Of a stretch of 64,000 nucleotides of DNA, positions 12,301-25,082 are shown piece after piece. A model generated the notes under the pieces. That model saw only the letters and a program-made list of their open reading frames with translations, searched no databases and was not told where the DNA came from. The stretch comes from Odontesthes bonariensis (lineage: Eukaryota; Chordata; Actinopteri; Atheriniformes; Atherinopsidae). The position numbers were made by a program, and so were the translations under genes. The first letter of the stretch is position 1. Each line of letters starts with the position of its first letter. The stretch spans positions 22,106,248 to 22,170,247 of the forward strand of contig NC_134519.1 of the NCBI RefSeq assembly GCF_027942865.1. Direction: 5' to 3'.

Positions 12301-15300
12301 CTGTAATCATTTGCACTTACACTGTTCTGTTTTTTTTACAAAAAGATGCAAAAAGATGGACCTTTAAAGCATGTGGGGAGTGCCTCCGCCCATTTGAGTC
12401 TAGCTGAGTGTAAACATGCAGTCGTGATTTGACCCCCACCAACAGCAATGTCTGGGTGTGGTTTTGAAAACCTTGATTTCATACCGTTTCAGTGGGACCA
12501 ATTTGTTTACAAGCATTGTGAGTCCAGTGTTGGTCGGACTAACACAATGTTTAGGTTTTTTTCTAGTGTCATGTACAGAAAGTAAAAAAAAAAAAGAAAA
12601 AACAGGAGGTGGAGTTGAAGACAGCTGAATAAAAGCCGCTGTTGTGAGTGTTCGAAGTGAGAAAGATGGACTGGATTAGAAACTGAGTCATCGGGACAAT
12701 GCCAGAGAGGTGAGACTGAGTGGGTTTGGACACGTGCTGAGAAAATATGCTGGAGATATACTTGAACTCTGGAAGTCTGGAAGAAAAGAGGAGGATCGAA
12801 GAGATTTATGGATGCTGTGAGAGACTACGTGCAGGTGGTTGGTGTGATGGAGGAAGATACAGGGGACAGGAAGAGATGGAAACAGATGATCCACTATGGT
12901 AACCCTGAAGAGGAGCCAAAAGAGGAAGTGATCACACGGGCAGAGGTGCCAAAATGCCTGTTTAAACAGGTTTATTATCTGTGCAAAAACAACACAGAGT
13001 AGTTTAACACAACTTTTACAGAAAAATGTTTCACTACTTCCTTGACCTCGCCCAATAATAAATGAAACATTATTAAAAGCAGCTGTCCGAGCATGAAAGC
13101 TGATCTGCAGAAGCGCTGATGTCTTTCATTTAAAACCTAAAGGCCCCCTGGTGGCAGACTTGTGGCTCTACATCGGTTCCCAGGTCGGGCATAACCATTA
13201 AGAACTGCAATTGAGTATTTAGCCATCAATACAGCAATGCAAGTTTTAATTAATTAACAAAATGCCTCTGGGATTAGTGTCTAAAAGCTGCAGTGTTGTG
13301 CAAATATACCTGATATAGAGTCTAGCAAAGACAGTCTTATCCTTGTATATTTACACACGAGACTCACTGTTCCTCTGTGTGTAAACACATTGGATAGGCC
13401 CTTCTCTTTATGTACCCAAAAGCATAATTTGCTGTTGGCTTGTAAAATAAAAAGTCATACACCCCAAGTAAGAAACCTAAAGAAACTGATCTTTGTTTAT
13501 AACAGGTGTTATGAAGAGATCTACCTCCATGTCCTATGTTGATGGCTGTGTTGGGACGTGGCCCAAAGAAAAACAGTCAGTACAAGAAATTTATCAGCTT
13601 GTTTGTTAAGTGGTCTAATTTTTTTTGCATATTAAACTAACAACACATCTCCTTCCCTCGACTTTCTCCAGCTCTTCCTCTCGGGGAATCTCCTTTGAGA
13701 TTCCCCTGGATGGAGACGCGACGTTGCCAACCTGTGAGGCTCCTTCGCTCCGCGGTATGACTCGCTCAGCTAGTAGTGACGGCCTGGGGTTCAAAGTTCA
13801 CTATGCATCTCGCGGAGGCATCAGTGTGAATGGCCAGAATAGACACATACCAGAAGAGGAAGAGGACTTCACTTCCCAAAAGCCATTAGGACGGAACAAC
13901 ACATTTTCACTGAAGAGCCAAAGCAGGTACAGATGAGAGGGTAAATGATTGCATATGTCAGCTGATATGTGCTTTTAAAGGAACAAGTATAAACATCATT
14001 TATGCAAGTGAACAAACAAAAAAGTTGAATTCTATTAGTGAAAATGTAATTTAATCTAATTGTTTGTTTAGGGACCCTATTTTATGTGCAGAAATGACCT
14101 TTTCCCTAAAAAATGCTGTTTATTCTTGACGAAGTTTTTGTAAAATGTCAAATTTGAAGCGTGAAGTTATTTATCTATCAGTTGCATGTCAACATCAGTA
14201 TTGTCTTTCTTTCATAAAGAACTGCTCAGAGTTCTCTTAGTTCTGAAACAAGATTGAAGGATGTTCAGATACAAATGTTATTCAGCAGGTTTTGTTTACG
14301 TAGGAACAAACACTCAAAGCTGGGGGGTCACTGTTTGCTAATTTATCTGGATATTTCTGTAGATACTCCAATGGAGTCCTACCAGACAGCAGCAGCTCCA
14401 CTAAACACCATGGCAACCACTCTGGTGACATAAGCCCATCAAGTCCCCCAAGCATTGAGGAGGCCCTCAAGATCATCCACAACACAGAAAGGCCCCATGC
14501 CAGCCTCCGTCTCGGAGACAACGGCTTCTTTCTTCATGGTGCGGAGCCTGTGGACCCTCCAGGGGCCCAAGGTCCAGGAGACGACCCAGGTTCAGCTAAA
14601 GCACGGCTGAATGACCGTGACCCCAACTCCGCATCTACTGATGAAGTTGACACTGGCATTCATGTGCGGACTGAGGACATTCAGAGCTTGGATGAGGACT
14701 CTTCCTCCTTGAGAGACTATTCAGATATAGACCCAGACTGTGAGGCCACAACTCGGTCGTGTCCACTGCCCGCCTGTCCAGAGAAGGAGAGAAGCAGGGA
14801 TGGAGGACACAAAGGGATTGGTGAAGCCGATCTGGAGGAAGAAGGAGGCGATGGAGGTGACTGCGGCAGTCCCTATCCCAGTTCAGCACCCACACTCCCC
14901 AGATCACACACAGTCAGTCCCGTCTCATCGCCGGGTGGCTCTGGTGGCCTGGTGCGGATGACGAGCTTTGCAGAGCAGAAGTTCAGGAAGTTAGAGGGAA
15001 GAAGCAGTGGAGGAACCACGCCAGACAGTTCAGATCTCAATGTACCATATACACACCCAACAAGAAGCCTCTCCTCTCAGGTTTGTGACTCATTCTGTGC
15101 CACTTATTTCTTCAGCAAATAATCTTCAGTTGTAGCTGCTGAGGAGGCAGATTGGTGCTGATTTAATGTCGGTCATCATCACACTGTTTTTCTAGTTCTT
15201 TACACCTCCCCTGCCCATCACCTCGCCCTCTCCGGGGACTCCTTCTCCAAGAGACCCCTCCCATCTCATAGCTTCAGAGATGATTCAGTTGAGGATGAAG

Positions 15301-18300
15301 CTCGAAGAGAAACGCAGAGCCATTGAAGCCCAAAAGAAAAAGGTAAACAGATGTGACGACAAAAGACATATCCAATAGTTTCTTTTCAAGTATGAGCTAA
15401 ACATTATGTAATAATTCCCAGGTGGAGGCGGCTTTCACCCGGCATCGCCAGAAGATGGGCAGGACAGCCTTTCTGAATATAGTGAAAAGGAAAGGAGTGA
15501 CAGCCCCTCTCAGCCCCACCTCAGGAGGAGCAGAAACACCTTCACCAGAGGCAGCCACCTCAAAGGAGAGCAGCCGGGGTAATATGGAGCAAACAGAGCG
15601 GTGTAAACCAGACGGAGCAGCTCCCAAATCCCCCTGTGAAGATGGCGGTGGGTAACGGCTGCAGTCCTGTTGATGGAGTGTGAAAGTGAAGAGGAACACG
15701 TAGCACTTAATCATCCTGTTTTTTTTTATTCAATGTTGGCCCAGTGGCCAATATTTTAAGTGACCTTGGTTTCCCAGGCCATAAGAAAACTCCTATTTAC
15801 TGATTTATTGACTATTCAGAGCTGAAGCACACTGCGAAACAGAGATTTATTTCAAAGTTTGTACTGCACTTTGCTTTTCTTGTCAATGATTTTGGTCACA
15901 GTATTGGAATAACCAACCTGTTTTGTTTGTCGATGGTAATCAGGTGTGACCCCGGGAGAAGTTGACCTTGTGGAATATACACGCTCCATCGAGAGGCTGA
16001 ACACGTCACTCGGCTTCCTGCAGACAGAGATGCAGCGTTTGGCCCAGCAGCAGGAGAAGATCATGGCCATGAGAGACAACCAGCAACAAGCCTGGGTCAT
16101 ACCCCCTCCTGCTCCGTCTCCACACAGGTATCACTTCATTCCAGTAACTAATAAGGCGGTTTAAATACTCATTTTGCCATCATGCTGTGAGATTCGGTAT
16201 TTGTTGATTTTCTTTCTTTTTCTTGTTACACAGGCAGCTCCGTGAGTTGCGCAGCAGCAGCGTAACCGGCCGGGGATCAGGCCGAGCCTCGGTGGGGTCC
16301 TTATCCCCGATCCTGTCTTCTTCTGGCTCCCCCCGTGCCCCGAATCACTCCCCTGCTGGCATCAAACGAAGACCAGCTTCCTTCCATGCCAGAACATCTC
16401 GGACTCCACGTCCAAATGATCTGAAGGTCACCCCCTTCAGCCGAATGCTCAACACCCCCACCTCAGTGGACAGCCTACCCAGGCTGAGGCGTTTCAACTC
16501 CAGCCAAACCCAGATCAGCCCTTTTTCCTACCTGGGCAATGATGAGGCACCCAGGGAAAGAAACAGCCAAGACACCAAGGACAAAAAAGACGGCTCTAAG
16601 AACAAAGAGGAGGCGGAAGCGAAGAAAAGCGATGAAGAAGCAGCCATAGAGAAGAAAGAGGAGCGGATCGAGTTGAAGCGAGAGGTCAAACAGTCGAGGA
16701 TGGCAGAGGTGTTGTGTCAGCCGGTGTCTGAGAAACAAGGGGGTGCTGGCGGCCAGGTTCAGGAAGAACCCCAGGAGAGGAGGGACCTGGTGGAGATGAA
16801 GCCTCCAGGGCTGAAGCCTCCAGATGGGCAAGGCCAGGAGAGGGCAGGAGAAACAGGTGGAGAAGACCAAAAGATGTGCTGTGGATTCTTCTTTAAGGTG
16901 AGCTGGAGCTACAGAGACAGAACATTTTAGTTTCTCTAAAGATCATCTTGAGTGTGAACTGATTTCTGTATTTAAACTAAACAAATGAGGATTTGGTAGG
17001 ATGAGACACGTGTTTATTTCTGTTGAACTGAATATATAGAATTACGGAGGTACTGGCTTAGTGAATGATTACTTTTTTTTAACTGATTCATGGTTCGAGT
17101 CATTTTTCAAGCACAGATGACCAACTTTTGCAGGTATGAGATTTTATAAATAATTGTAAATATATTTGGTGTAACCTCCTGTTTCCACATTTCTAACCCT
17201 TTTAGCCAGGTTCGGAATAACCGCCATATAACTGTATCGCACTCGTGCACAGTCTGATAACTTCCCCCTTTTTTTTAAAACAAACTACACAGCCTCATGT
17301 TGCTGTGTGCAGGGAGCTTCAACAGGAAGGATCTCTGACTGTGAGCAACCTGGAACAACCTGTGCAGTGCGCTGCTTGTTGAGCCACAGAAACATTGGTG
17401 AATCTGGGTGGGCCAAAGACAAATAAAGAGCCTGAGCACAAAAAAAGTAGTCCAATAAGCTTTGATTATAGAGCATTGGAGCATGTTGGCCAAAGGTACT
17501 TACAGAAAAAACTCCAGGACTTTCCAGCCTTGGGCCCTACTTTGTCTTCTATTTAGGTTTAACATATTTGGAGATTGTTCTTGCAGGCATTATGGCTTTT
17601 TTTTGGGGGGGGGGAGGGGTTAACCAGGAAAAAGTAGCTGTGAAGTTGATGGCGATGGGCTATGGTTCAGAGAAATAGACCTAGTGTCAGAAAAGAGGAT
17701 AAGGAGAGACAGAACAGCAGCAGTCAGAGGTTTGCAGATAAAGTGGCCTCCACACAGCCTGCCGCAGCTCTTTCCACTTTTCAAACATTATTCATCTTCA
17801 TTACTTGGCTGTGGGATTTCTTGTCCTATTTTACTGGCATCTCTGCCCCTGTGTTCACTACAGACACACTACGGTGTCCCAGAGAAAGTCCATGAGCAGT
17901 AGTGGTGACCTCCTTAACCAGCTACAGTTTTAGCATGTCCCATAACCCTAGTCTGTAAAACTGTCATAAAAGGATGTTTTGTGGCAATTTTGTAATGTGC
18001 TGTGCAACGTTTCTCCACCCTTCCCTGAGCAGCTGTGTCTGCTCTCACTCTCATTTAAACTTCACATTCCATACAACAACTTGCCTCCCTCAAGATTTCA
18101 AAGCAAGACTTATCCCTCAGCGGGACACTTGTACACTGCAGCCGTACTTTCGTACTTAACTGCAACTTGTTACACGATGTAGTATTTATCTTATGAGTAA
18201 ACGTTTTTATCGGGGAGGCGTTAAAGGCTCGAACAAACGATTCTCCTCCTCGTATAACCTGAGTTGATGTGTACGCATGTTTTTGTCCAACACCAGGATG

Positions 18301-21225
18301 ACGTGAAAGGTGAAGAGGACATGGCGGCAAAGAAAGCAGCTCTGCTGGAGAAAAGGCTTCGGAGGGAAAAGGAGGCTCAGGAGAAGAAGCAACAACAGGA
18401 GCTGGACCAGGAACAGAAGAGGGAAGCTGCTCGGTGCGTCTCCCTGCCTCACAAAGCTCCCAGATTTGCATTGATGCTGATACTCTACTATGCATCTGTT
18501 GAACCTGGATTTAGTAAATATTATCTTGCTCTCATTTTCCAGGTTAAAAGCGGAGGAGGAGCAGCTGAAGAAGGACGACGAGAAGGCCAGGAGGGATTAC
18601 ATAAAGCTTGAATACATGAGGAGAAAGCAGCTCAAACTGATGGATGACATGGATGAGGTCATCAAGCCTCGATCTGGAAGTCTCAAGAAAAAGCCGCGGC
18701 CCAAGTCGATCCACAGGGACGTCATGGAGTCGTCTATCCCTCCTGTGAGAGCCACAGGTGAGCCGCACAGAGAAACGCATGAGCTAACGCGCACTGTCAC
18801 TGTGCTACACAAACTGATCCATGCTCGTCCTGTGTGCTGTCGTGGTGCAGGGGTGCGTCCTCGCGGCTTCTCTGTCTCTAGTGTCTCCTTGGCGTCTCTC
18901 AATCTGGCTGACAATGACAGAGACCAGTCAGATAACAGGAAGAACAACAGGTAAGACGTAATCTCTGATTTTAAACTTGCTTATTTCTCCCTTTTTTTTG
19001 TTAATCGCTAAGAATCAGAAAAACTAATATGTCTGCAGTGTTTAGTCTGTGCTCATAGTTGTTTACGCTCCTGGTCAAACTTAAATAAAGTCACAACTTC
19101 CATCCCTGTACTTCCTTTATGCGACAGCCAATGCGTCATAAACCCCGCTGTGATTTTGATGATTGGAATGTCGGTTGATTGAGTTTTCTAGCTTGTGTCT
19201 CTATCGTTCATGGAAACTTCATGAACCTGTGAGCTCTGCAGTCTGCAACTTGATTCTTATCTCATCCCTCTCTCCCTTTTCCCTCTACTCTGCCTGCAAC
19301 AAAGAGGCAACAAAGTAGCTTCTGTCCCAATCCCGTTTTTTTTAAGCTCTCCCAAAGAAAGAAAGGGAAGGTTAGTAATGCTGTGAAAAGATGCTAAGCT
19401 GTTGTAGATGTGGCTCTGTGTAGCTATGCTGTAGCTTCTTGTAATTTTTTGTTTCAGCTTCGACAAACACATAAAAGTAGACAGATGTGTCGCTGCAGTG
19501 CAGTTATTCCATCAGTGCAGCTTTTGCTTCTCCATTAGGGTTCATCAGATTTGCGCTGCGGAGCTGTTTCCACCTCTTCTTCCTCTTCCCGCCTTTGGCA
19601 GTCTTGCTTTCAGCCTTTGCTTTGCTATATTCTCTATGCTTCACTTGCGTATTTACTTGTTTCCTTCACGACTCCTCGAGTTCATCTCTCGCAGTATCTG
19701 TAAAGGCAGCAGTGAGACTTTGCTTTGCTTGGCTGAACATGCTTTTCTTGACCTTCACTGCTGAGCTTCATCTTATCTAAGCCTTATTACAGTATGATGT
19801 GATGCAAGACAACAGGCAGGGTTTGGAGAATTGTGTCACAGTGTCTGACCTTGTTTCACCACATCTCTGTGTTTGTATGCATGTCTGTATGCATACAATG
19901 GCTTTAATGTCTCTCCCATGCCTGTGTCCCTCTGCCTTTTATGTGTTTGTTTTCGTGTTTGTGGGTGTCATTTGTTGGTTTGCGTTGTCTTGTTCCTCAG
20001 GCCGGATTCTGCTGGGGGATTTTCTTCTTGTCCTTCGGCTGGTAGTCGTAATGAAGAAAAAGACTGGGAAAATGAATCGACCACCTCTTCCAATCCCTCC
20101 AACAATGAGTACACAGGTAGGCACAGAAAGGAACAGAGTAAGTGTTCTGTCTTCCTACCCACTCTAAACAAGAGGGTTTTTAATTTTTGCTATCTCATGC
20201 TTCCTTCCCTCAGGACCCAAGCTATATAAGGCGCCGAGTGCTAAGTCCAACAAGCATATCATCCAGAATGCCCTGGCTCACTGCTGCCTGGCTGGCAAGG
20301 TCAATGAAGGACAGAAAAACAAGATACTTGATGTATGTAGTGTTTCTCTGTTTCTTCCACTGAAAGGGGGTGTTCACACTTGACAGCTTGAGTTAAATCA
20401 CAATGACCTCTGCTATGATTTGTCTCAGCAATCATTTGAGGAAAGTTGAACACTGGTACCTGAACATTGATGGGTACAAACCAGCAGCTCCCTTCATATG
20501 CAGTAGTTGATTGTTTTTATTTCCAGCTATGCCACTAATTAAAAAAGTTAAGTACAGGCGCCAGAACCACAGTTTCCTTACAGCATATCTTCATTTAACC
20601 GTGCAGCAAAGGAGCTCCTGGCACTATTGTGAATCTTTTACACACTGTACTGTTCTTAATGGCCATATATAGGCTTCTCTTTTTCCAGCAAGCTCATTAA
20701 GCCCAACGCTCAGCATTGCTTTAGAAGTCTGTAAGCGACAAACAAAATACACGTTAAAGATATTGTCAGTTTATCCATATGACCCTCCTTAGGTATATGT
20801 TCATTTGATGAGAAAAACAGAAAATGCCAGTGCGAACTCAGTGTGAAGTACTACTGTGAACACACAAAGACAATCCTGCATTGATAGACATTTTTTTTTT
20901 ATTTTTTTTTTTGCATGATCCTCTGCAGGAAATGGAGAAATCAGAAGCCAATAACTTCCTGGTGTTGTTCCGGGATTCCGGATGCCAGTTCAGGTCCGTG
21001 TACGCCTACTGCCCCGAGACCGAGGAGATCACCAGACTGGCTGGCATCGGACCAAAAGCCATCACAACCAAGATGATCGAGTCTCTCTACAAGTACAACT
21101 CAGATAGGAAGCAGTTCAGCAAGATCCCAGCAAAAACCATGTCTGCTAGCGTGGACGCCATCACCATCGCCAGCCATCTGTGGCAGACCAAGAAGCAGGG
21201 GACGCCCAACAAACACTCAAAGTAA
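324..21225 (+). CDS. camsap2: CAMSAP2-type calmodulin-regulated spectrin-associated protein, 5' end outside window
   Basis: The product binds and stabilises free microtubule minus ends in the cytoplasm. CDS exons read in one continuous frame: 324-503, 2483-2569, 6149-6181 (microexon), 7874-8012, 9162-9301, 11388-11478, 11601-11705, 13506-13575, 13672-13926, 14363-15080, 15196-15342, 15422-15647, 15944-16127, 16234-16897, 18297-18433, 18543-18757, 18851-18950, 20001-20116, 20214-20332, 20929-21225. All have AG/GT borders and compatible phases, giving about 1340 residues. Exons 7874-11478 encode the CAMSAP-type CH domain (VENLLKDNTDGCALTALLHF, FMAELFWWFEVVKPSF). Exons 15196-15647 and 18297-18757 are charged coiled coil. 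Exons 20214-21225 encode the CKK domain. CKK residues such as YKYNSDRKQF and SASVDAITI, and the block TPRPNDLKVTP, resemble CAMSAP2 more than CAMSAP1 or CAMSAP3. The first exon shown opens at a splice acceptor, so roughly the first 120 residues are missing. Human CAMSAP2 has about 1490 residues. A teleost a/b copy cannot be assigned. Confidence 0.94.
1001..1645. mobile_element. Putative MITE with internal GCAAGACGC tandem repeats
   Basis: The left end reads AAGCCTGGTTTATAGTC and the reverse complement of the right end reads CAGGCTGAGTTATACTTC, an imperfect terminal inverted repeat. Both ends are followed inward by CGCAAGACGCAA-type units, in direct tandem on the left (1021-1076) and as fewer copies near 1600 on the right. 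Such GGTTTATACT-ended short elements are common in fish. No transposase remnant was found, so the superfamily is not assigned. Confidence 0.5.
1021..1076. repeat. 12-bp tandem repeat (AACGCAAGACGC), about 4.7 copies
   Basis: Four complete identical 12-bp copies plus a partial copy follow each other without interruption. The reverse strand reads as a Cys-Val-Ala-Ser repeat, which is a translation artefact of the tandem unit. Confidence 0.95.
1648..1914. mobile_element. Short internally deleted element with ACAACCCCAATTCC ends
   Basis: The left end ACAACCCCAATTCC followed by AGATGTAAATAAAAACAGAAT-like sequence reappears inverted at the right end (TTTTTATTTACATCTTG ... GGAATTGCGGTTG). I recall this end sequence as an abundant non-autonomous repeat of percomorph fish. 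It abuts the preceding element directly, so the two are nested or tandem insertions. Confidence 0.6.
1974..2029. repeat. CA microsatellite
   Basis: A run of CA dinucleotides with a few single-base interruptions lies in a camsap2 intron. Confidence 0.95.
6149..6181 (+). CDS. camsap2: 33-bp in-frame camsap2 microexon
   Basis: The 11 codons read SPSKWYWRLVP. They are preceded by a pyrimidine-rich tract ending in AG and followed by a consensus GTAAGT donor. Flanking exons end (2569) and begin (7874) in phase 0, so inclusion or skipping both keep the frame. Human CAMSAP2, as I remember it, carries a near-identical segment at the same place (SPSKWYWKLVP before ARYR). This exon is too short for ordinary ORF calling. 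Alternative use is inferred from its size and phase, not seen. A run of 26 C starts 26 bp after its end. Confidence 0.88.
6208..6233. repeat. Homopolymer C(26)
   Basis: An uninterrupted run of 26 cytosines lies just downstream of the microexon donor. Its exact length should be treated with caution because such tracts are error-prone in assembly. Confidence 0.9.
6348..6951. mobile_element. About 600-bp inverted-repeat element with 45-55 bp ends
   Basis: The left end (CAGTGAGGTTACATGATGC, then GAAAGG, CAGATAATTGGCTAAATTACAA) is matched by the reverse complement of the right end (CAGTGGGGTTACATGGCAC, then GAAAGG, CAGATAATTGGCTAAATTACAA). Roughly 50 bp pair with a few mismatches. The interior contains a short ORF starting at 6572 with no recognised domain. 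Ends starting CAGTG suggest a hAT-like origin, but no clear target duplication was found. Confidence 0.75.
9092..9138. repeat. TG microsatellite just before a camsap2 exon
   Basis: A TG run with one interruption lies about 20 bp upstream of the 9162 splice acceptor, in place of a normal polypyrimidine tract. Only a short CCCCTCCCCC segment separates the two. Confidence 0.9.
10173..10858 (+). mobile_element. Defective PIF/Harbinger element (686 bp) with transposase remnant
   Basis: It is flanked by a TTA trinucleotide on both sides (10170-10172 and 10859-10861), the typical Harbinger target duplication. The terminal inverted repeats share CACACGTAGCCGGGTAT. The interior frame from about 10552 reads a HARBI1-like N-terminal segment: ELLRPHIDGQSTVMRSPVSV then KKAACTLYYLADEGRLRKTA and FGLSRQV. 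The DDE catalytic part is absent, so the copy is non-autonomous. It lies in the camsap2 intron between 9301 and 11388. Confidence 0.82.
12661..12910 (+). mobile_element. 3' fragment of an RTE-like LINE
   Basis: The conceptual translation, with frame changes, contains RFGHVLRKYAGDILELW-like and VVGVMEEDTGDRKRWKQMI segments. These resemble the C-terminal end of fish endonuclease/reverse-transcriptase LINEs, which usually end with a mutual pattern of RWFGHV, a basic linker and RWRQMI. It is 5'-truncated and frame-broken. It sits in the camsap2 intron between 11705 and 13506. The clade call is tentative. Confidence 0.6.
13143..13157 (-). promoter_or_regulatory. CTCF-like site (CTGCCACCAGGGGGC)
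   Basis: The minus strand reads CTGCCACCAGGGGGC, close to the vertebrate CTCF core. Occupancy cannot be judged from sequence, and the CCCCCTGGTGG half also occurs by chance in exon 7874-8012. Confidence 0.25.
20214..21225 (+). other. camsap2: CKK domain exons of camsap2
   Basis: The two exons 20214-20332 and 20929-21225 encode the C-terminal microtubule minus-end recognising CKK fold. The first carries KSNKHIIQNALAHCCLAG. The second carries FLVLFRDSGCQFRSVYAYC, GPKAITTKMIESLYKY, IPAKTMSASVDAITI and SHLWQTKK before a TAA stop. This is the most conserved part of the family and fixes the gene's 3' boundary. The domain is complete, with no frame breaks. Confidence 0.95.
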
Positions 21226-22810
21226 CGCCAGATGGTGGGGGCAACATCTGCACATGCTCCAGTGGAACAGACAGAAGAATTAGCGGATCATACTTTTCAT
21301 AAGAGGGACACACGCTCCCATTGTGGAAGTTCACAACTGGAATGTGACGCCACTATGAGGCACGAGTGTGTACTTGTAAGCATGTGTTTCAATGTTCTCA
21401 TGTGCCAAATAAAAAAAAAAAACAAGAAGATAATAAGAGGCGAGCCAATGCCTTACCTAGTTGAACCACTGAAGCACTGAATGTCACGCCTCTCTGAGGC
21501 AGTTTGGTTTCTCTAAGTTGATCATGTGTGGCCTTATGCTTGTTTTGTGTCATATGGATGCGCCGTGAGTGTTGGTGTCACTTTGTCTGCGCCAGGTGAA
21601 AAAGTGTCTTTGCTGTGCGTACACACAGGTATGGGGTCAGATTACGCCCCCCCCGGCCATTTAAAGGGTGGCCTGTCTGTGATGAGAGGAAGCATTCGTG
21701 ATGAGAGTTTTGCTGTTATGCAGGCATGTATTTTTGCTTTTATACGTGTAACTGACAAACTTATAAACAGGTCATATTTGTGTATGTGTGTAGAGTGAGG
21801 TGCCGAGCAGAGAGTGGGGCACACCTCAGCTGGTGATTGCAATTACCAGTGATCTGAGCACTCCAATTGTTGGAGTGCCGTCAAATGATTCTGGAAAGCA
21901 CCTGGAATAGACTTTTAATTTATTTCATTTTGATAATGCTTTGAAGATATTTTAAAAAGCGTCTTTCATTTCATTCAGAGAACTGTAATACACTGCGTAT
22001 ATAAGTTGAATTAGTTTGTATATAATGGCAGTTCCCTTCAAAATGAACGAGTCAGCTTGCGGTAGCGTTTGAGTAGCGTTTCTAATTTATCATGTATGTG
22101 TATAAGTATGTTGTTTGGGGCCTTTTAATGTGCTACCGATGCAAAGAGTGTGATCACTCGACAGTATCACAGATAACACTTTAATGAGTTGTAGACTAGA
22201 TGGAAATCCCTCACTGTGTCATCCGTTTGTGCAATTTAAGAGTCATTTTAACAGTCACCATTTGACCATGTTGCAGATACCCAAGACGTCACTTAAATGT
22301 GGTTACTGTCGTAACTATTAGATCCAGCTCACCATCAAAGTAGTCCACAGTTATAGTAAATAAAATGATGAACTCGCCTATGATAGCATTTCAAGTCCCC
22401 TCCACATCAGAATTGTCATCCTTTTTACTTTACTTTTACCTCGCTGTTGTTGTTTTATTTTTTATTGTGCATTTTCTCAGTGTGTGTTGACACTGTACAG
22501 ATATATTTTGGCATATAAAAGTATTTTTTGTAATGACATTTACCAGTTGGAAGTGTGTACTTATGAAGCAGTACACTGTTTAAGGACGCGTGTTGAATGC
22601 AAAGTATAGCCGAGATGCTTAAAGTCTTATTGAGGCTTTATTGTTGTGGCGTTGTATGAAATCAAGTAAGGATACTGAGATTTCCCCTCACCCCCACCCC
22701 AAATCTGATTTCCTTTTTTTTCCAAATAACAAAGTATGCTCAGTTGTTCATGGATTTCCGTTGCTTTTCTATTTCTTTAAGCTTTATTAAAATGTCAGCT
22801 ATCAACAGTA
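21226..22810 (+). other. camsap2: camsap2 3' UTR with alternative poly(A) signals
   Basis: After the TAA at 21223-21225 there is no further coding sequence. AATAAA occurs at 21408, only about 180 bp after the stop, another AATAAA lies near 22360, and ATTAAA occurs at 22786-22791. A short form and a long form of the 3' UTR are therefore possible. The end position is an estimate. Confidence 0.55.
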
Positions 22811-25082
22811 CTCATGGTGCCTTATTTCCCTTTGTGTCCTGACTGAATCATAGTAAAGTGTACTTGGTTTTAAATTTATATTAATGCCAGTTGACATGAC
22901 ATGACTCTCAGTAGAGAGCCAAGTACATAACAAATAATCAGAGATGGTATCATTTAGCTGACCAGCATCTGTCTGTCTGTGTTACTCTCATCGTTGCTGC
23001 CCTGGGGCAGAGTCAAGGGGAGGCCACGGCCAACACCCACCTCAGCCTGGTCACCCCCACACAATCAATAGTGAAGTCCCTCAGAGGGGCTACTCATGTA
23101 CTTGTGAAAGTGGAGTTGCATTTAGAAACTCTGGTTTTACCAGTCAATTAATTAGACTTTCTGATTGTAGTGCGAATCATTTTAGAGTGTAAAAGCAAAA
23201 TAACTGTAGAAACAATACAAATAAGCATCAGTACAATACTTCTCAAACTCTGTCCACCCTACCTCACCTCCAATCCATCTCACAAAACACTCGTGGACTG
23301 TGTATCTCAATATAAGACACTTAAGAAAGAAACACCACATGTTTGTGTCAAGTAAATGTCACTGATTTTCAATTTGAATGAATTGCAAATTCTAAAAGGG
23401 TGCAACTGGATAGTGAACATAAATAAAAATATGATGGTAAAACAACTAATAAATTGATACATAAACAAAAATGCAGCTGGAAAGCAGACAAAATGTAGGT
23501 GACAGTAAAAAAAAATATACATACCACCTGTACTTAATTCATGTCATTTAAATTCTCGGGACTTTTGTCAGCAGCTCAGAAAGATTCACATTAGAAACTT
23601 CTCCCGATATGTTTTGATTAGTCAAGGGTCACATAAACACAGTGTACTTCCACATGCATGAAAACCAAAAATGAGTTGGTTTTCTGTGCCACCATATTGA
23701 GAGTAATGGTCTCAGCCTTGCCACCACTGTAAACATTTTTTGGCTCCACTACTGTTTGTACCACAGGAGGATAAAACATTTGTTTTTGGGACAATTTTGA
23801 GCCTAGTTTGTGTCTCATGTACACTTTCTTCCAACTGCTACTCCTCTCTGCTTGAGTAAGGTGGACTGGTCCCAAGCTTTGCATGCATCAAATAGTTTCG
23901 GGTTATTTGATTTAAAACACTTCATTCAGAAATATGTGCAACACAAGTGCATTATTAACCAAAATGAAAAAAGGTCTGAAATCTGTTTTAATGAAGGTCC
24001 TTTTCATTGTTAATTGCTTTGTATCCAAAAAAAAACACGCAAATTTGCCTTTTAACTTTACAATCTGCACAGCCTACATGCTCTATCCTAATGCTGCGAA
24101 TGTCAGAAAGAGCAGAGAATATTGATCTGTAAAGGACAGACAGACAGACAATGATGCAAGCTGTTGGGGAAACTTTCGTGAGGATTTTGTGTGCACGTGT
24201 ACTTTCTGGCCAGGCTTTTAAGAGAGCACCAGCTGTTTTTTTAGAGCACTGGAAGCTGGAACAGGAAATCAAGTGACCAAACAAAGCTAATCCCAAGTAC
24301 AGAGGATATTAATGTAGCACATCACAAATGGCATATTTACATCATCACAAGAACTTATTTATTCCACCGCCTTTAATAAAGGCACGAATATCAGGTAGTT
24401 CAGATAAATCTGAGTCTCCCAAACACTGGCTGGCGCCATTTATCGTCACCAGACATTACCGCACCAACCAAACTTGTGGAGTAAGACTATTCATCTGCGG
24501 CATGTGAACGCCTAACAGTTTATATATGTTTCTTCCATCTTTAGGGCCAAATTTGTACCATAAGAAGAACAGATTGTGAAAAGCATGAATACACCTCCTC
24601 TCCCAACACCTCTAAAACGATAACGCCAAACTTGCTCTTAATTTTCACTTAACCTGTTTTAATTATACCCTGTACGATTAAATAGATTCAGTTCCCAATG
24701 TCTACGCCAGGGTTTCTTACTTTACTGAAGCTTGAATATAGTTAATCTCTTTTAATCCCCTAAGTGAAAGTGTCTACAAGATAACTAAAATGGAAATGAA
24801 AGAGTAGGACGCTGATGCATCAGACTGCAATTTGACTTTAACGATATTTTTCAAACCACTTGTCACCAACAAGATGTGAAACACACAGAAAATGTGCTCC
24901 GCCACAGGGATGTGTCTTCCCAAACTAAATGTAATCCCGTTCTAAAGTGTATCTTATTTTTGGCGTATTTAACTCTGAACTGGACAATAATTTGCCAAAT
25001 TAGTACTATTCCGTATTGAAAAATTCAATTCAAAAGTTGTTTCAGGTTTGATTGAACTGCTTTAAGAAAGTTAACTCTTAAA
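22811..25082. other. Intergenic DNA between camsap2 and wdr47, nothing recognised
   Basis: AT-rich unique-looking sequence. ORFs are short, on both strands, without family resemblance or exon-like borders. No RNA gene was recognised. Confidence 0.6.
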